Counted from the first letter of the stretch, positions 1 through 6,337 are shown. The stretch: 9,604 nucleotides of DNA from JANMEX01 sp031423755 (GCA_031423755.1 JANPGC010000181.1:1-9604), one strand, 5' to 3'. A program made the numbers and translations. The notes: generated from the sequence alone by a model not told the origin.

Positions 1-1259
1 GGAATATCGACCGGCATGCCGAGCGTCGTCGCGATCACTTTCAGCCAATAGTCCGAGCGTGATCCGCCGCCGACAGCCGACACGCGGCCAAGCTCGGTTC
101 CGGCGCTGCGCAGGGCTTCGAGACTGTCACGCACGGCAAATGCAACGCCCTCGACCACCGCCTTGGTCAATGCCGTTGCGCCGGACTCGTGGCCAAGCCC
201 GGTGAATGCGCCACGGATGGCGGCGTCATTGTGCGGTGTGCGCTCGCCGGACAGGTAGGGCAGGAACGTTACCGGCCCCGGCCGTTTGAGCTCTGTGCCA
301 AGCGAACCGGTCAGCGCCGCTGCATCGCGGCCTGTTAGGTTCGACAGCCAGTTCAGACTGTCGGTCGCAGACAGGATGACACCCATCTGATGCCATGTGT
401 TCGGCACGGCGTGGCAGAAGGCATGAACGGCAGAATCCGGATTTGGCAGATAGCGCTCGTTAGAGGCAAACAACACGCCAGAAGTGCCAAGCGAGACAAA
501 TGCCGTGCCCGGCGCAACAGCGCCGATGCCGCAAGCGGAAGCCGCATTGTCGCCCGCCCCGCCAGCCACCACCACGCCTTGGCCCATGCCCCAGCGCGCG
601 GCTAGCTCGGGCCGCAATGTGCCGGAAACATCAGTGCCTTCTACAAGGTTCGGCATGTGCTCAATGCCGAGACCGGTCGCCGCGAGTAGACGTGCGTCCC
701 AAGCGCGGGCACCCGTGTCGAGCCACGAAGTGCCCGCCGCGTCTGACATTTCGGACGCATGCTCGCCGGTCAGCCAATGGCGCAGATAGTCTTTCGGCAA
801 AAGCACCCAGCGGATGTTGGCAAAAACGTCGGGCTCATTGCGCGCAACCCATAGAAGTTTGGGCGCGGTGAAGCCGGGAAACACGATGTTGCCTGTCAGT
901 TGCCGGAAGATCGGCTGACTGTCGAGCTCATGCGCCTCGGCATGGCTGCGGGTGTCATTCCACAGGATGCAGGGACGTAGCGCGCGGTCGTGCTTGTCCA
1001 TGAGCGTCGCGCCATGCATGTGGCCGGACAATCCGATGCCGCGCACGCGGGCAAGCAGCTCGCCGTGGTTCACCTTCAACTCGTCAATCGCCGCTGTCGT
1101 GGCGCCAACCCAATCGCCGGGCTCCTGCTCGGACCAGCCCGGATACGGGCGCGACACGTCCATGGGGCGCGAAGCGGACGCCAGAATCTTCTGGTTTTCG
1201 TCCATGATAATGACTTTGGAGCTGGAGGTACCCAGATCAATGCCGAGATAGGTGGTCAT
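1..1259 (-). CDS. xylB: Xylulokinase, FGGY kinase family (3' end cut by window)
   Basis: ATP-dependent phosphorylation of D-xylulose to xylulose 5-phosphate in the cytoplasm, the step after xylose isomerase. I translated the minus strand from the ATG at 1259 to the window edge: 419 codons without a stop. E. coli XylB is 484 residues, so about 65 C-terminal residues are missing. Seen: the FGGY N-terminal phosphate-binding motif GIDLGTSSSK (residues 6-15), the xylulokinase signature LSGHMHGAT (77-85), ILWNDTRS (98-105), SDAAGT (172-177), the catalytic Asp in GGAGDNAA (Asp237), and the second ATPase-fold motifs SLGTSG (256-261) and AVGGGSRSDYW (395-405). The upstream Shine-Dalgarno is weak (AAAGAG at 1267-1272 read on the minus strand). 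It lies 49 bp downstream of the ROK gene on the same strand and is probably co-transcribed with it. Family call is very secure; xylulose as substrate rests on the motifs and the xylFHG neighbourhood. Confidence 0.95.
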   Translation of the reverse strand, partial: MTTYLGIDLGTSSSKVIIMDENQKILASASRPMDVSRPYPGWSEQEPGDWVGATTAAIDELKVNHGELLARVRGIGLSGHMHGATLMDKHDRALRPCILWNDTRSHAEAHELDSQPIFRQLTGNIVFPGFTAPKLLWVARNEPDVFANIRWVLLPKDYLRHWLTGEHASEMSDAAGTSWLDTGARAWDARLLAATGLGIEHMPNLVEGTDVSGTLRPELAARWGMGQGVVVAGGAGDNAASACGIGAVAPGTAFVSLGTSGVLFASNERYLPNPDSAVHAFCHAVPNTWHQMGVILSATDSLNWLSNLTGRDAAALTGSLGTELKRPGPVTFLPYLSGERTPHNDAAIRGAFTGLGHESGATALTKAVVEGVAFAVRDSLEALRSAGTELGRVSAVGGGSRSDYWLKVIATTLGMPVDI

Positions 1260-1308
1260 GTTTTGGCTCTTTATGTGGTGTGCGTTTGGGCAACAGTGCG
1301 CTGGAATG

Positions 1309-2553
1309 TCATGCGACCTCCAGTATTGAAACGTCGCGGCCAGATACGTTCTCTGGCCCGCTCGCGACCTGCTCGTCAACGGCAAGCAGCGCGGTCACAG
1401 TCGCTCCCTGTCGGATCAGCGGCAATTCGAACTCGAACAATTCATGCTCGAAATGCGCGTCAAATCCGCCCGAGTTCGACTCGGAAATGCAGGCGCGGAT
1501 ATACGGCTCGCAAATGTCAAACGCGGCAGTCCCCGAACCGACAAAGGCAATCGGTACCGGGTCTGTCAGCGCGAACAGGCTGGCGAGTCCCGTTCCGATC
1601 GCCTCGGCCGCCTCCCTGTAGGCGCGCCGTTCAGGGCCATCCGACTGGCGGGCCTTTCTGGCCAGCGTGCGCATGTCAAGGCCCGACAGTTCAACCGGCG
1701 GCAGCGCATCATCCGGCAGCCCGTGCGCGGCGCGCCAGATCGCATAGTCCCCGGCATAAGCCTCGATACAGCCGCGGGAACCGCAGCGGCACAGGGCACC
1801 GTTGTGCTTGTAGAGCATATGCCCGAACTCGGCAGCAGACGAGCTTCGCCCGGCAAACAAGCGGCCATTGAGATAAAGCCCCATGCCGATGCCATGCGAC
1901 AAAAGCACGGCAAGGCAATCTTTGCCATAGCGGTCCGGCTCAAGCCAGCGCAGCGCCACCGCGATCATCGAACAATCATTGGCAACAGTGACCGGGCACC
2001 CGAACTCGCCTTGCAGATAGTCGGCCAGATGAACGTTGCGTCCGGCGGCAATCGGCGACCACAACAGATCCCGGCCTTCCGCGTCGGTGCGGCCCTGAAC
2101 CGCCATGACAATGGACGCGGGCTGTTCAACACCGGCATTTGACAGAGCCATCCGGATCAATTGCGTACAGCGCACCAGCAAATCTTCACCCGAACAGGCC
2201 GCTGTCGAAAACCGTTGGTCAAGCTCGCAGATTGCCTTGCCAGTATAATCGCTCACCCCGACCGAAAGCTGGTTATGGGTCAGTTCAACGGAAACAACAT
2301 AGGCGCGGGCAGGGGCAAGCCCTATGGCAATCTGCGGTCGCCCGCGCCGGCTGCCCGATGGCTCGAACTCGCGCTGCTCGGCCAGCACGCCTTCATTCAA
2401 AAAATCTGATGTGATGGCGGAGACGGTAGAGGGCGACAAAGCAGTTGCCGCGCACAGGTCCGTGCGCGACATGGTCGCGCTTCGGCGCAATGCCGCGATC
2501 ACCACAGCACGGTTTTGACGCCGGACCAGATCCGACCCCGCCTTCAACTGCAC
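1309..2553 (-). CDS. ROK-family transcriptional repressor, probable xylose-responsive regulator (XylR-like)
   Basis: Predicted DNA-binding repressor with a sugar-sensing ROK domain, 414 residues. I chose the GTG at 2553 because GGGAGGAG lies six bases upstream (2560-2567) and the protein then begins directly with the winged-helix domain. The frame stays open 30 codons further to a GTG at 2643, but that extension is low-complexity and would run over the promoter region. Residues 14-52 form the helix-turn-helix (…MSRTDLCAATALSPSTVSAIT…). The ROK part begins near residue 85 (VVSVELTHNQLSVGVSD). It has the Asn-Asp pair of the sugar kinases (192-193), the glycine-rich GIGMGLYLNG (221-230), the ExGH motif (242-245) and the zinc signature CRCGSRGC (255-262, with His245). 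Divergent from xylF and upstream of xylB, so it most likely controls both units. The exact inducer (xylose or another pentose) is inferred from context. Confidence 0.92.
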   Translation of the reverse strand: MQLKAGSDLVRRQNRAVVIAALRRSATMSRTDLCAATALSPSTVSAITSDFLNEGVLAEQREFEPSGSRRGRPQIAIGLAPARAYVVSVELTHNQLSVGVSDYTGKAICELDQRFSTAACSGEDLLVRCTQLIRMALSNAGVEQPASIVMAVQGRTDAEGRDLLWSPIAAGRNVHLADYLQGEFGCPVTVANDCSMIAVALRWLEPDRYGKDCLAVLLSHGIGMGLYLNGRLFAGRSSSAAEFGHMLYKHNGALCRCGSRGCIEAYAGDYAIWRAAHGLPDDALPPVELSGLDMRTLARKARQSDGPERRAYREAAEAIGTGLASLFALTDPVPIAFVGSGTAAFDICEPYIRACISESNSGGFDAHFEHELFEFELPLIRQGATVTALLAVDEQVASGPENVSGRDVSILEVA

Positions 2554-2559
2554 AATTTT

Positions 2560-2567
2560 CTCCTCCC
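2560..2567 (-). promoter_or_regulatory. Ribosome binding site that decides the ROK repressor start
   Basis: On the minus strand GGGAGGAG precedes the GTG at 2553 by six bases, a near-perfect Shine-Dalgarno at ideal distance. No comparable site precedes the GTG at 2643, which would give a protein 30 residues longer. Confidence 0.8.
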
Positions 2568-2624
2568 GAACACCGCAGCCCCTCCTCTTGTGGCAGCGGT
2601 TCAGGCCAACCTGCCGATTGGCCC

Positions 2625-2653
2625 TTGAAAACAATGTTGACACAGGTTTGAAT
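2625..2653 (+). repeat. Three phased TTGA-type direct repeats in the divergent promoter region
   Basis: TTGAAA (2625-2630), TTGACA (2637-2642) and TTGAAT (2648-2653) recur at steps of 12 and 11 bases, about one helical turn. The middle one is also the -35 box proposed for xylF. They could be an activator site on one face of the helix or simply chance in an AT-rich patch; I cannot tell which. Confidence 0.3.
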
Positions 2654-2665
2654 ATGAGTCACTAT
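2637..2665 (+). promoter_or_regulatory. Candidate sigma-70 promoter of xylF
   Basis: A perfect consensus -35 TTGACA (2637-2642) is followed after 17 bases by CACTAT (2660-2665), a 3/6 match to the -10 consensus that keeps the important second, fifth and sixth positions. This would place the transcript start near 2672 and give a leader of roughly 90 bases before xylF. The -10 box lies inside the palindrome at 2660-2692, which fits a promoter shut off by a repressor. The -35 and spacing are good; the -10 is weak. I found no equally convincing promoter for the divergent ROK-xylB unit. Confidence 0.55.
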
Positions 2666-2692
2666 TTTTTTCGGCACTCGAAATAAAGAGTG
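2660..2692. promoter_or_regulatory. 33-bp palindrome, likely operator of the ROK repressor
   Basis: The left arm CACTATTTTTTTCG (2660-2673) and right arm CGAAATAAAGAGTG (2679-2692) are inverted complements at 12 of 14 positions around the 5-base centre GCACT. The core, TTTxTTTCG then CGAAATAAA, resembles the published E. coli NagC/Mlc operators, the best-studied ROK sites, which have TTATTT/AAATAA-type half sites (family knowledge). It overlaps the proposed -10 box and start site of xylF and lies about 107 bases upstream of the ROK start codon, so one bound dimer could repress xylF and possibly the ROK gene itself. Binding is inferred. Confidence 0.65.
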
Positions 2693-2697
2693 GCCGC

Positions 2698-2751
2698 CGC
2701 TTGCGGAATGTGTCCCGCCAAGCGTTGTGTGAAAATGTGCCCCAACGGGCA
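2698..2751 (+). other. Two stem-loops in the xylF leader, the second next to the ribosome binding site
   Basis: Hairpin 1 (2698-2724) pairs CGCTTGCGG with CCG-c-CAAGCG: nine pairs, one bulged C and an 8-base loop. Hairpin 2 (2738-2751) pairs TGCCC with GGGCA over a CAAC loop and ends three bases before the Shine-Dalgarno GGGAGGA (2754-2760). Neither is followed by a T run, so they are not terminators. They may tune translation or stability of the xylF message; no known riboswitch class is recognised. Confidence 0.4.
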
Positions 2752-2764
2752 TCGGGAGGAACTA

Positions 2765-3802
2765 ATGAAGAAATTTGCCGCCGCCCTCGCGGGCGCTGTG
2801 TTTGCAATGTCTTTCGCCGCGCCTGCGCTGGCCAAGGACAAGACCATTGCCGTGTCCTGGAAGACCTTCCAGGAAGAGCGCTGGAAGACTGACGAAGCCG
2901 CCATCAAGGCTGTTGTTGAAGCCGCAGGCGACAAGTATATCTCGACGGATGCGCAGAACTCCGCCCAGAAGCAGGCTGCCGACATCGAAGGCCTGATTTC
3001 GCAGAAGGTTGACGTCATTCTCGTCGTCGCTTTCGACAGCGATGGCATCCTGCCGTCGATCAAGGCAATCAACGATGCCGGCATCAAGGCAATTGCCTAT
3101 GACGTCCAGTTTGAAGACCCGTCAGCGCTTTACGTGACGTTTGACAACGTCGGCGTCGGCCGCCTGATGGCCAAGGAAATCCTCGCTGCCAAGCCGGAAG
3201 GCAACTATGCCTTCATCAAGGGCGACAAGGGCGATCCAAACGCCACATTCCTGTTCATGGGCATCACCGAAGTTCTCAAGGAGAGCATGGACTCCGGCAA
3301 GATCAAGAACGTCTGTGAAACGTTCACGGACGGCTGGAACCCTAACAATGCCCAGAAGAACATGGAACAGTGCCTGACCGCCAACGGCAACAAGATCGAC
3401 GCCGTTGTCTCGGAAAATGACGGCATGGCATCCGGTGTTGTGGCTGCGCTCGAAGCGCAGGGCCTCGCAGGCACTGTGCCGGTTTCGGGTCAGGACGGCG
3501 ACAAGGCCGCTTTGAACCGCGTTGCGCTCGGAACCCAGACCGTCTCGATCTGGAAAGACGCACGCGCCCTTGGCAAGGTCGCCGCTGAAGCCGCTGTTGC
3601 GTTGGCTGCCGGCACTGCAATGGACGCGCTTCCGGGTGTTATCAAATTCGCGGACGGCAAGAACAAGGTTGAAATGAACTCGATCCTGCTCGCGCCGACT
3701 CCCATCACCAAGGCAAACCTTAATGATGTGATCTCGGCTGGCTGGATTTCCAAGGAAGAAGCCTGCGCTGGCGTCAAGGGCGACGTTGAGGCCTGCAAGT
3801 AA
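2765..3802 (+). CDS. xylF: Xylose-type ABC transporter periplasmic binding protein
   Basis: Periplasmic sugar-binding component of a CUT2 ABC importer, 345 residues (E. coli XylF is about 330). The ATG at 2765 is chosen over an upstream in-frame ATG at 2690 because GGGAGGA (2754-2760) sits four bases before it and it begins a clean signal peptide: MKK, a hydrophobic run, and an Ala-x-Ala cleavage site after residue 23 (APALA). Periplasmic-binding-protein type I fold. Aligned from memory with E. coli XylF, most of the sugar-contacting positions are kept: Arg39 (EERW), Asn159, Trp191 (TDGW), Asn218 (SEND), Asp244 (SGQDGD) and Lys264 (IWKD). The arginine of the AYDR motif is Val114 here (AYDVQF). 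Four Cys (184, 203, 334, 344) could form disulfides. First gene of xylFHG, probably repressed by the adjacent ROK protein. Xylose is the best guess; a related aldopentose is possible. Confidence 0.93.
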   Translation: MKKFAAALAGAVFAMSFAAPALAKDKTIAVSWKTFQEERWKTDEAAIKAVVEAAGDKYISTDAQNSAQKQAADIEGLISQKVDVILVVAFDSDGILPSIKAINDAGIKAIAYDVQFEDPSALYVTFDNVGVGRLMAKEILAAKPEGNYAFIKGDKGDPNATFLFMGITEVLKESMDSGKIKNVCETFTDGWNPNNAQKNMEQCLTANGNKIDAVVSENDGMASGVVAALEAQGLAGTVPVSGQDGDKAALNRVALGTQTVSIWKDARALGKVAAEAAVALAAGTAMDALPGVIKFADGKNKVEMNSILLAPTPITKANLNDVISAGWISKEEACAGVKGDVEACK

Positions 3803-3838
3803 TTTCTGGTCTTGCAAGTAATTCAAGCTTTGCAAGTA
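3794..3838 (+). repeat. Three direct copies of TGCAAGTA across the xylF stop codon
   Basis: TGCAAGTA occurs at 3794-3801, 3813-3820 and 3831-3838, at steps of 19 and 18 bases. The first copy carries the last xylF codons and stop (Cys-Lys-stop). The first two copies continue identically to TGCAAGTAATT, so this looks like a short tandem duplication of the gene's 3' end that has since diverged. Confidence 0.7.
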
Positions 3839-3856
3839 GCACTTGCCTGACTTGAA
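3822..3856 (+). other. Compound stem-loop in the xylF 3' untranslated region
   Basis: An outer stem TTCAAG (3822-3827) with CTTGAA (3851-3856) encloses a symmetrical 4/4 internal loop and an inner stem GCAAGT (3832-3837) with ACTTGC (3841-3846) over an AGC loop. It has no T run and lies upstream of the intrinsic terminator, where it could block 3' exonucleases and stabilise the xylF message. Confidence 0.5.
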
Positions 3857-3867
3857 CGATTGAACGA
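3852..3867 (+). repeat. Perfect tandem duplication of TTGAACGA
   Basis: The 8-mer TTGAACGA is repeated back to back (3852-3859 and 3860-3867) just before the terminator stem. Its first copy overlaps the 3' arm of the preceding stem-loop. Probably slippage-derived; no function is evident. Confidence 0.6.
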
Positions 3868-3873
3868 ACATGG

Positions 3874-3907
3874 CCGCGTCACTTGTAAAAAGTGGCGCGG
3901 TTTTTTT
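3874..3907 (+). terminator. Rho-independent terminator between xylF and xylH
   Basis: An 11-bp stem pairs CCGCGTCACTT (3874-3884) with AAGTGGCGCGG (3890-3900), with one T-G wobble and a GTAAA loop, followed at once by seven T (3901-3907). Strong by every usual criterion. Since xylH begins 44 bases later with no obvious promoter of its own, this is best read as a partial terminator that keeps xylHG levels below xylF. Confidence 0.88.
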
Positions 3908-3951
3908 GGGAGCAGTCTTAACGGGACAACCGCATAACGGGGAGGGAATTC

Positions 3952-5355
3952 ATGTCTAATACGACCCAAGGCCCGCAAGGGCCGACCACGGTAGAGGAAA
4001 GCGCGTTCACGCGTTTTCTGCGTGCCACTGAAATTGATGCGCGCATTCTCGGCATGATCGCCGCGTTGCTGGTGATCTGGTGCATTTTCGATATCTGGAG
4101 CGGGATTATCCGTCCAAACAACGGTCTTTTCGGCGGTTCGTTTCTGACGCCGCGCAACATATGGACGCTTTTTGTCCAGACATCATCCATTGCCGTCATG
4201 ACCACGGGTATGGTGCTGATCATCGTTATGCGCCAGATTGACCTGTCGGTCGGCTCGATGCTAAGCCTGATCGCTGTCGCAGGCGCGGTGCTTCAGGTCT
4301 ACAATCTCGGCCCCATGCTTGGGGTTGGCCATCCGGCAATCTGGATAATTGCTATCGTGATGATTGTCGCGCTCGGCACCCTGATCGGCGCGTTCAACGG
4401 CTATCTGACCGCCTACGCACAAATCCCGTCCTTCATCGTCACTCTGGGCGGCCTGATCGGCTATTCAGGAGTCGCGTTTCTGCTTGCCAAAGGCGAAACG
4501 GTCGCGCCCATGGACAAGACCTTCAAAATCATTGGCGGCGGCATACCCTCATCATGGCTTGGACCGGTGTGGAGCTGGGCGGTGGCATTGCTCGCCTGCG
4601 CGGCAATCGTGTTTGCGATCACCAATGGGCGCAAGCAACGCCTCCGGTTCAGCTTCCCGCTTCGCCCGGTGTGGGCGGAAGTCTCGCTTGCCGCCATCGG
4701 CAGCTTGGGCGTGCTTGCCGTTACGGCCATCTTCAACAGCTATCCATGGCCGCCCAAGCTGATAGAGCAGTATGCGCTTGCCAACCAGATCGTCATTCCG
4801 GCAGGCATTGAAAACCGTGACGGCGATGCGATCTGCATGGCTGCCGACAAAATCGTCCGCTGCACCGACGGGCTCATTTACTACACAGGCTATGCAGTGC
4901 CGGTGCTCATAGCGCTGGCAGTTGGCGCGCTAATGACCTTTGTGTCCACCCGCACACGCTTCGGCCGCTACGTCTACGCCATCGGCGGCAACCCCGAGGC
5001 GGCAGAGCTTGCCGGCATCAACACCCGCCTGATGAAGGTCAAGGTGTTTGCGCTGATGGGCTTCCTGGTTGGCGTCTCGTCAATCATATCCTCGGCACGC
5101 CTTGACGCGGCCACCAATGCGCTCGGCTCGCTCAATGAGCTCTACGTGATCGCGGCTGCCGTTATTGGCGGCACATCGCTGGCAGGTGGCGTCGGCACCA
5201 TTTACGGCGCCATGCTCGGCGCCCTGTTGATGCAGTCAATCATTTCCGGCATGTCGCTGCTCAATCTGCCAGCGGCCTTCCAGAACATTGTTGTCGGCTC
5301 GGTGCTGGTGCTCGCGGTGTTCCTCGATCAGCTTTATCTTCGCCGCGTGAAATAA
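3952..5355 (+). CDS. xylH: Xylose-type ABC transporter permease
   Basis: Inner-membrane permease of the CUT2 sugar importer, working as a dimer with XylG and receiving sugar from XylF. 467 residues, start ATG at 3952 with GGAGGG (3941-3946) five bases upstream. A charged N-terminus is followed by many hydrophobic segments (about 32-48, 78-92, 102-117, 130-148, 160-178, 208-224, 245-261, 315-331, 363-382, 397-417, 446-460). The CUT2 permease motifs are clear: QIDLSVGSM (95-103), the ATPase-contact loop YAIGGNPEAAELAGI (342-356) and the C-terminal AAAVIGGTSLAGGVGTIYGAMLGA (401-424 region). It is about 70 residues longer than the E. coli protein (393). Much of the excess lies around residues 225-312, a basic loop, an extra hydrophobic segment and a hydrophilic loop (262-312) with two Cys (295, 304). 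It lies downstream of the terminator and 12 bp before xylG. Confidence 0.93.
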   Translation: MSNTTQGPQGPTTVEESAFTRFLRATEIDARILGMIAALLVIWCIFDIWSGIIRPNNGLFGGSFLTPRNIWTLFVQTSSIAVMTTGMVLIIVMRQIDLSVGSMLSLIAVAGAVLQVYNLGPMLGVGHPAIWIIAIVMIVALGTLIGAFNGYLTAYAQIPSFIVTLGGLIGYSGVAFLLAKGETVAPMDKTFKIIGGGIPSSWLGPVWSWAVALLACAAIVFAITNGRKQRLRFSFPLRPVWAEVSLAAIGSLGVLAVTAIFNSYPWPPKLIEQYALANQIVIPAGIENRDGDAICMAADKIVRCTDGLIYYTGYAVPVLIALAVGALMTFVSTRTRFGRYVYAIGGNPEAAELAGINTRLMKVKVFALMGFLVGVSSIISSARLDAATNALGSLNELYVIAAAVIGGTSLAGGVGTIYGAMLGALLMQSIISGMSLLNLPAAFQNIVVGSVLVLAVFLDQLYLRRVK

Positions 5356-5367
5356 GGGAGCAAGACA

Positions 5368-6183
5368 ATGGCCACTGCAGAAATGAACCGCAACTCTTCT
5401 TCCGCAAACCGCGGCACACCGCTCATCGAAATGCGCGACATCTCCATCGGCTTCGGCGGCATCAGGGCTGTCGATCAGGCGTCGGTAGACCTTTATCCCG
5501 GTGAAGTGGTCGGACTTCTCGGCCATAATGGTGCCGGCAAATCGACGTTGATCAAAATCCTGTCCGGTGCCTACCGGCGCGATCACGGCCAGATTTTCAT
5601 TGATGGCAAGGAAGTGTCGATCCAAAACCCGCGTGATGCCAAGGCGCAGGGCATCGAGACCATCTACCAGACGCTGGCGCTCGCCGACAATGTCGACGCT
5701 GCCGCCAACCTCTACCTCGGCCGTGAACTGCAAACGCGCTTCGGCACACTTGACGATGTCGCTATGGAGTCCGAGGCGCGCAAGGTGATGCACCGTCTCA
5801 ACCCGAACTTCCGCCGCTTCAAGGAGCCGGTGATGAAACTGTCGGGCGGCCAGCGCCAGTCGGTCGCCATCGCCCGCGCCATCCTGTTCAACGCGCGGAT
5901 CCTGATCATGGATGAGCCAACGGCAGCGCTCGGACCGCAAGAGACCGCGCAGGTTGGCGAACTCATCAAACAGTTGAAGGCAGAAGGCATCGGCATTTTC
6001 CTGATCAGCCACGATTTGCACGATGTGTTTGATCTGGCAGACCGCATCTGCGTCATGAAGAACGGCAAGGTTGTCGGTACTGCCAAGACCAGTGATGTGA
6101 CAGGCGATGAAGTGCTAGGCATGATCATCGCCGGCAAATGCCCGCCGGGCGCAATCCCGGGACCGGGCGCGCTGGCGAACTGA
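5368..6183 (+). CDS. xylG: Sugar ABC transporter ATP-binding protein, single ABC domain
   Basis: Cytoplasmic ATPase that powers import through XylH. 271 residues with all ABC motifs once: Walker A GHNGAGKST (52-60), Q-loop Gln101, signature LSGGQRQ (158-164), Walker B ILIMDEP (178-184) and switch His215 (ISHD). E. coli XylG is about 510 residues with two ABC domains; this protein has only one, so a homodimer is expected, as in rhizobial FrcA-type CUT2 transporters. Hydrophilic N-terminal extension (1-17) and a Gly/Pro-rich tail (256-271). Start ATG at 5368 follows AAGGGAG (5354-5360); Met6 at 5383 is an alternative. Twelve bases separate it from xylH, so the two are co-translated, and a terminator follows. 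ATPase call is secure; the symbol follows from context. Confidence 0.92.
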   Translation: MATAEMNRNSSSANRGTPLIEMRDISIGFGGIRAVDQASVDLYPGEVVGLLGHNGAGKSTLIKILSGAYRRDHGQIFIDGKEVSIQNPRDAKAQGIETIYQTLALADNVDAAANLYLGRELQTRFGTLDDVAMESEARKVMHRLNPNFRRFKEPVMKLSGGQRQSVAIARAILFNARILIMDEPTAALGPQETAQVGELIKQLKAEGIGIFLISHDLHDVFDLADRICVMKNGKVVGTAKTSDVTGDEVLGMIIAGKCPPGAIPGPGALAN

Positions 6184-6207
6184 CGCCATTCTTGTTGCAT
6201 CAAACAT

Positions 6208-6236
6208 AAACCCGCCGGATCGCTTCGGCGGGTTTT
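6208..6236 (+). terminator. Rho-independent terminator ending xylFHG
   Basis: AAACCCGCCG (6208-6217) pairs perfectly with CGGCGGGTTT (6226-6235) around an 8-base loop, and the run TTTT (6233-6236) closes it. It lies 24 bases after the xylG stop. Because the left arm starts with AAA it could also work weakly on the other strand. Confidence 0.85.
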
Positions 6237-6239
6237 CAT

Positions 6240-6260
6240 TTGCCCGCCGCAAACGGGCAA
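6240..6260 (+). other. Second hairpin after the xylG terminator
   Basis: TTGCCCG (6240-6246) and CGGGCAA (6254-6260) form a perfect 7-bp stem over a 7-base loop, only three bases after the terminator. No T run follows, so it may be a backup pause site or part of the scoA leader. I see no convincing promoter in the remaining bases up to scoA (6261-6337), although one is expected there. Confidence 0.4.
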
Positions 6261-6337
6261 GCCTGTCGCGCATTTTGCACTTGCGTTCTGACGCGCCATG
6301 CAGGAAGCAATCTACTTGCGGACGATGGAGTGACGAT

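Noticed and set aside
990..1871. 293-codon plus-strand open frame spanning xylB and the ROK gene
   Set aside because: Arg-rich translation typical of an out-of-frame GC-rich shadow; both minus-strand genes here are well supported.
2554..2643. N-terminal extension of the ROK repressor to the GTG at 2643
   Set aside because: The added 30 residues do not resemble the family start, would overlap the xylF -35 region, and the GTG at 2553 has a far better ribosome binding site.
2690..2764. Upstream in-frame ATG for xylF
   Set aside because: It would put 25 Cys-containing residues before a perfect signal peptide and lies within the leader and operator; the ATG at 2765 has an ideal Shine-Dalgarno.
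3794..3867. Possible CRISPR-like or iteron array from the TGCAAGTA and TTGAACGA repeats
   Set aside because: Units are 8 bases, only two or three copies, and spacers are 10-11 bases; this fits micro-duplication and hairpin formation, not CRISPR or an origin.
3122..3871. 249-codon open frame on the minus strand opposite xylF
   Set aside because: It is the antisense shadow of a secure gene with strong codon bias, has no recognisable domain and would be transcribed through the terminator.
5236..6021. 261-codon open frame on the minus strand opposite xylG
   Set aside because: Antisense shadow of a complete ABC ATPase; low-quality composition and no plausible ribosome binding site seen.
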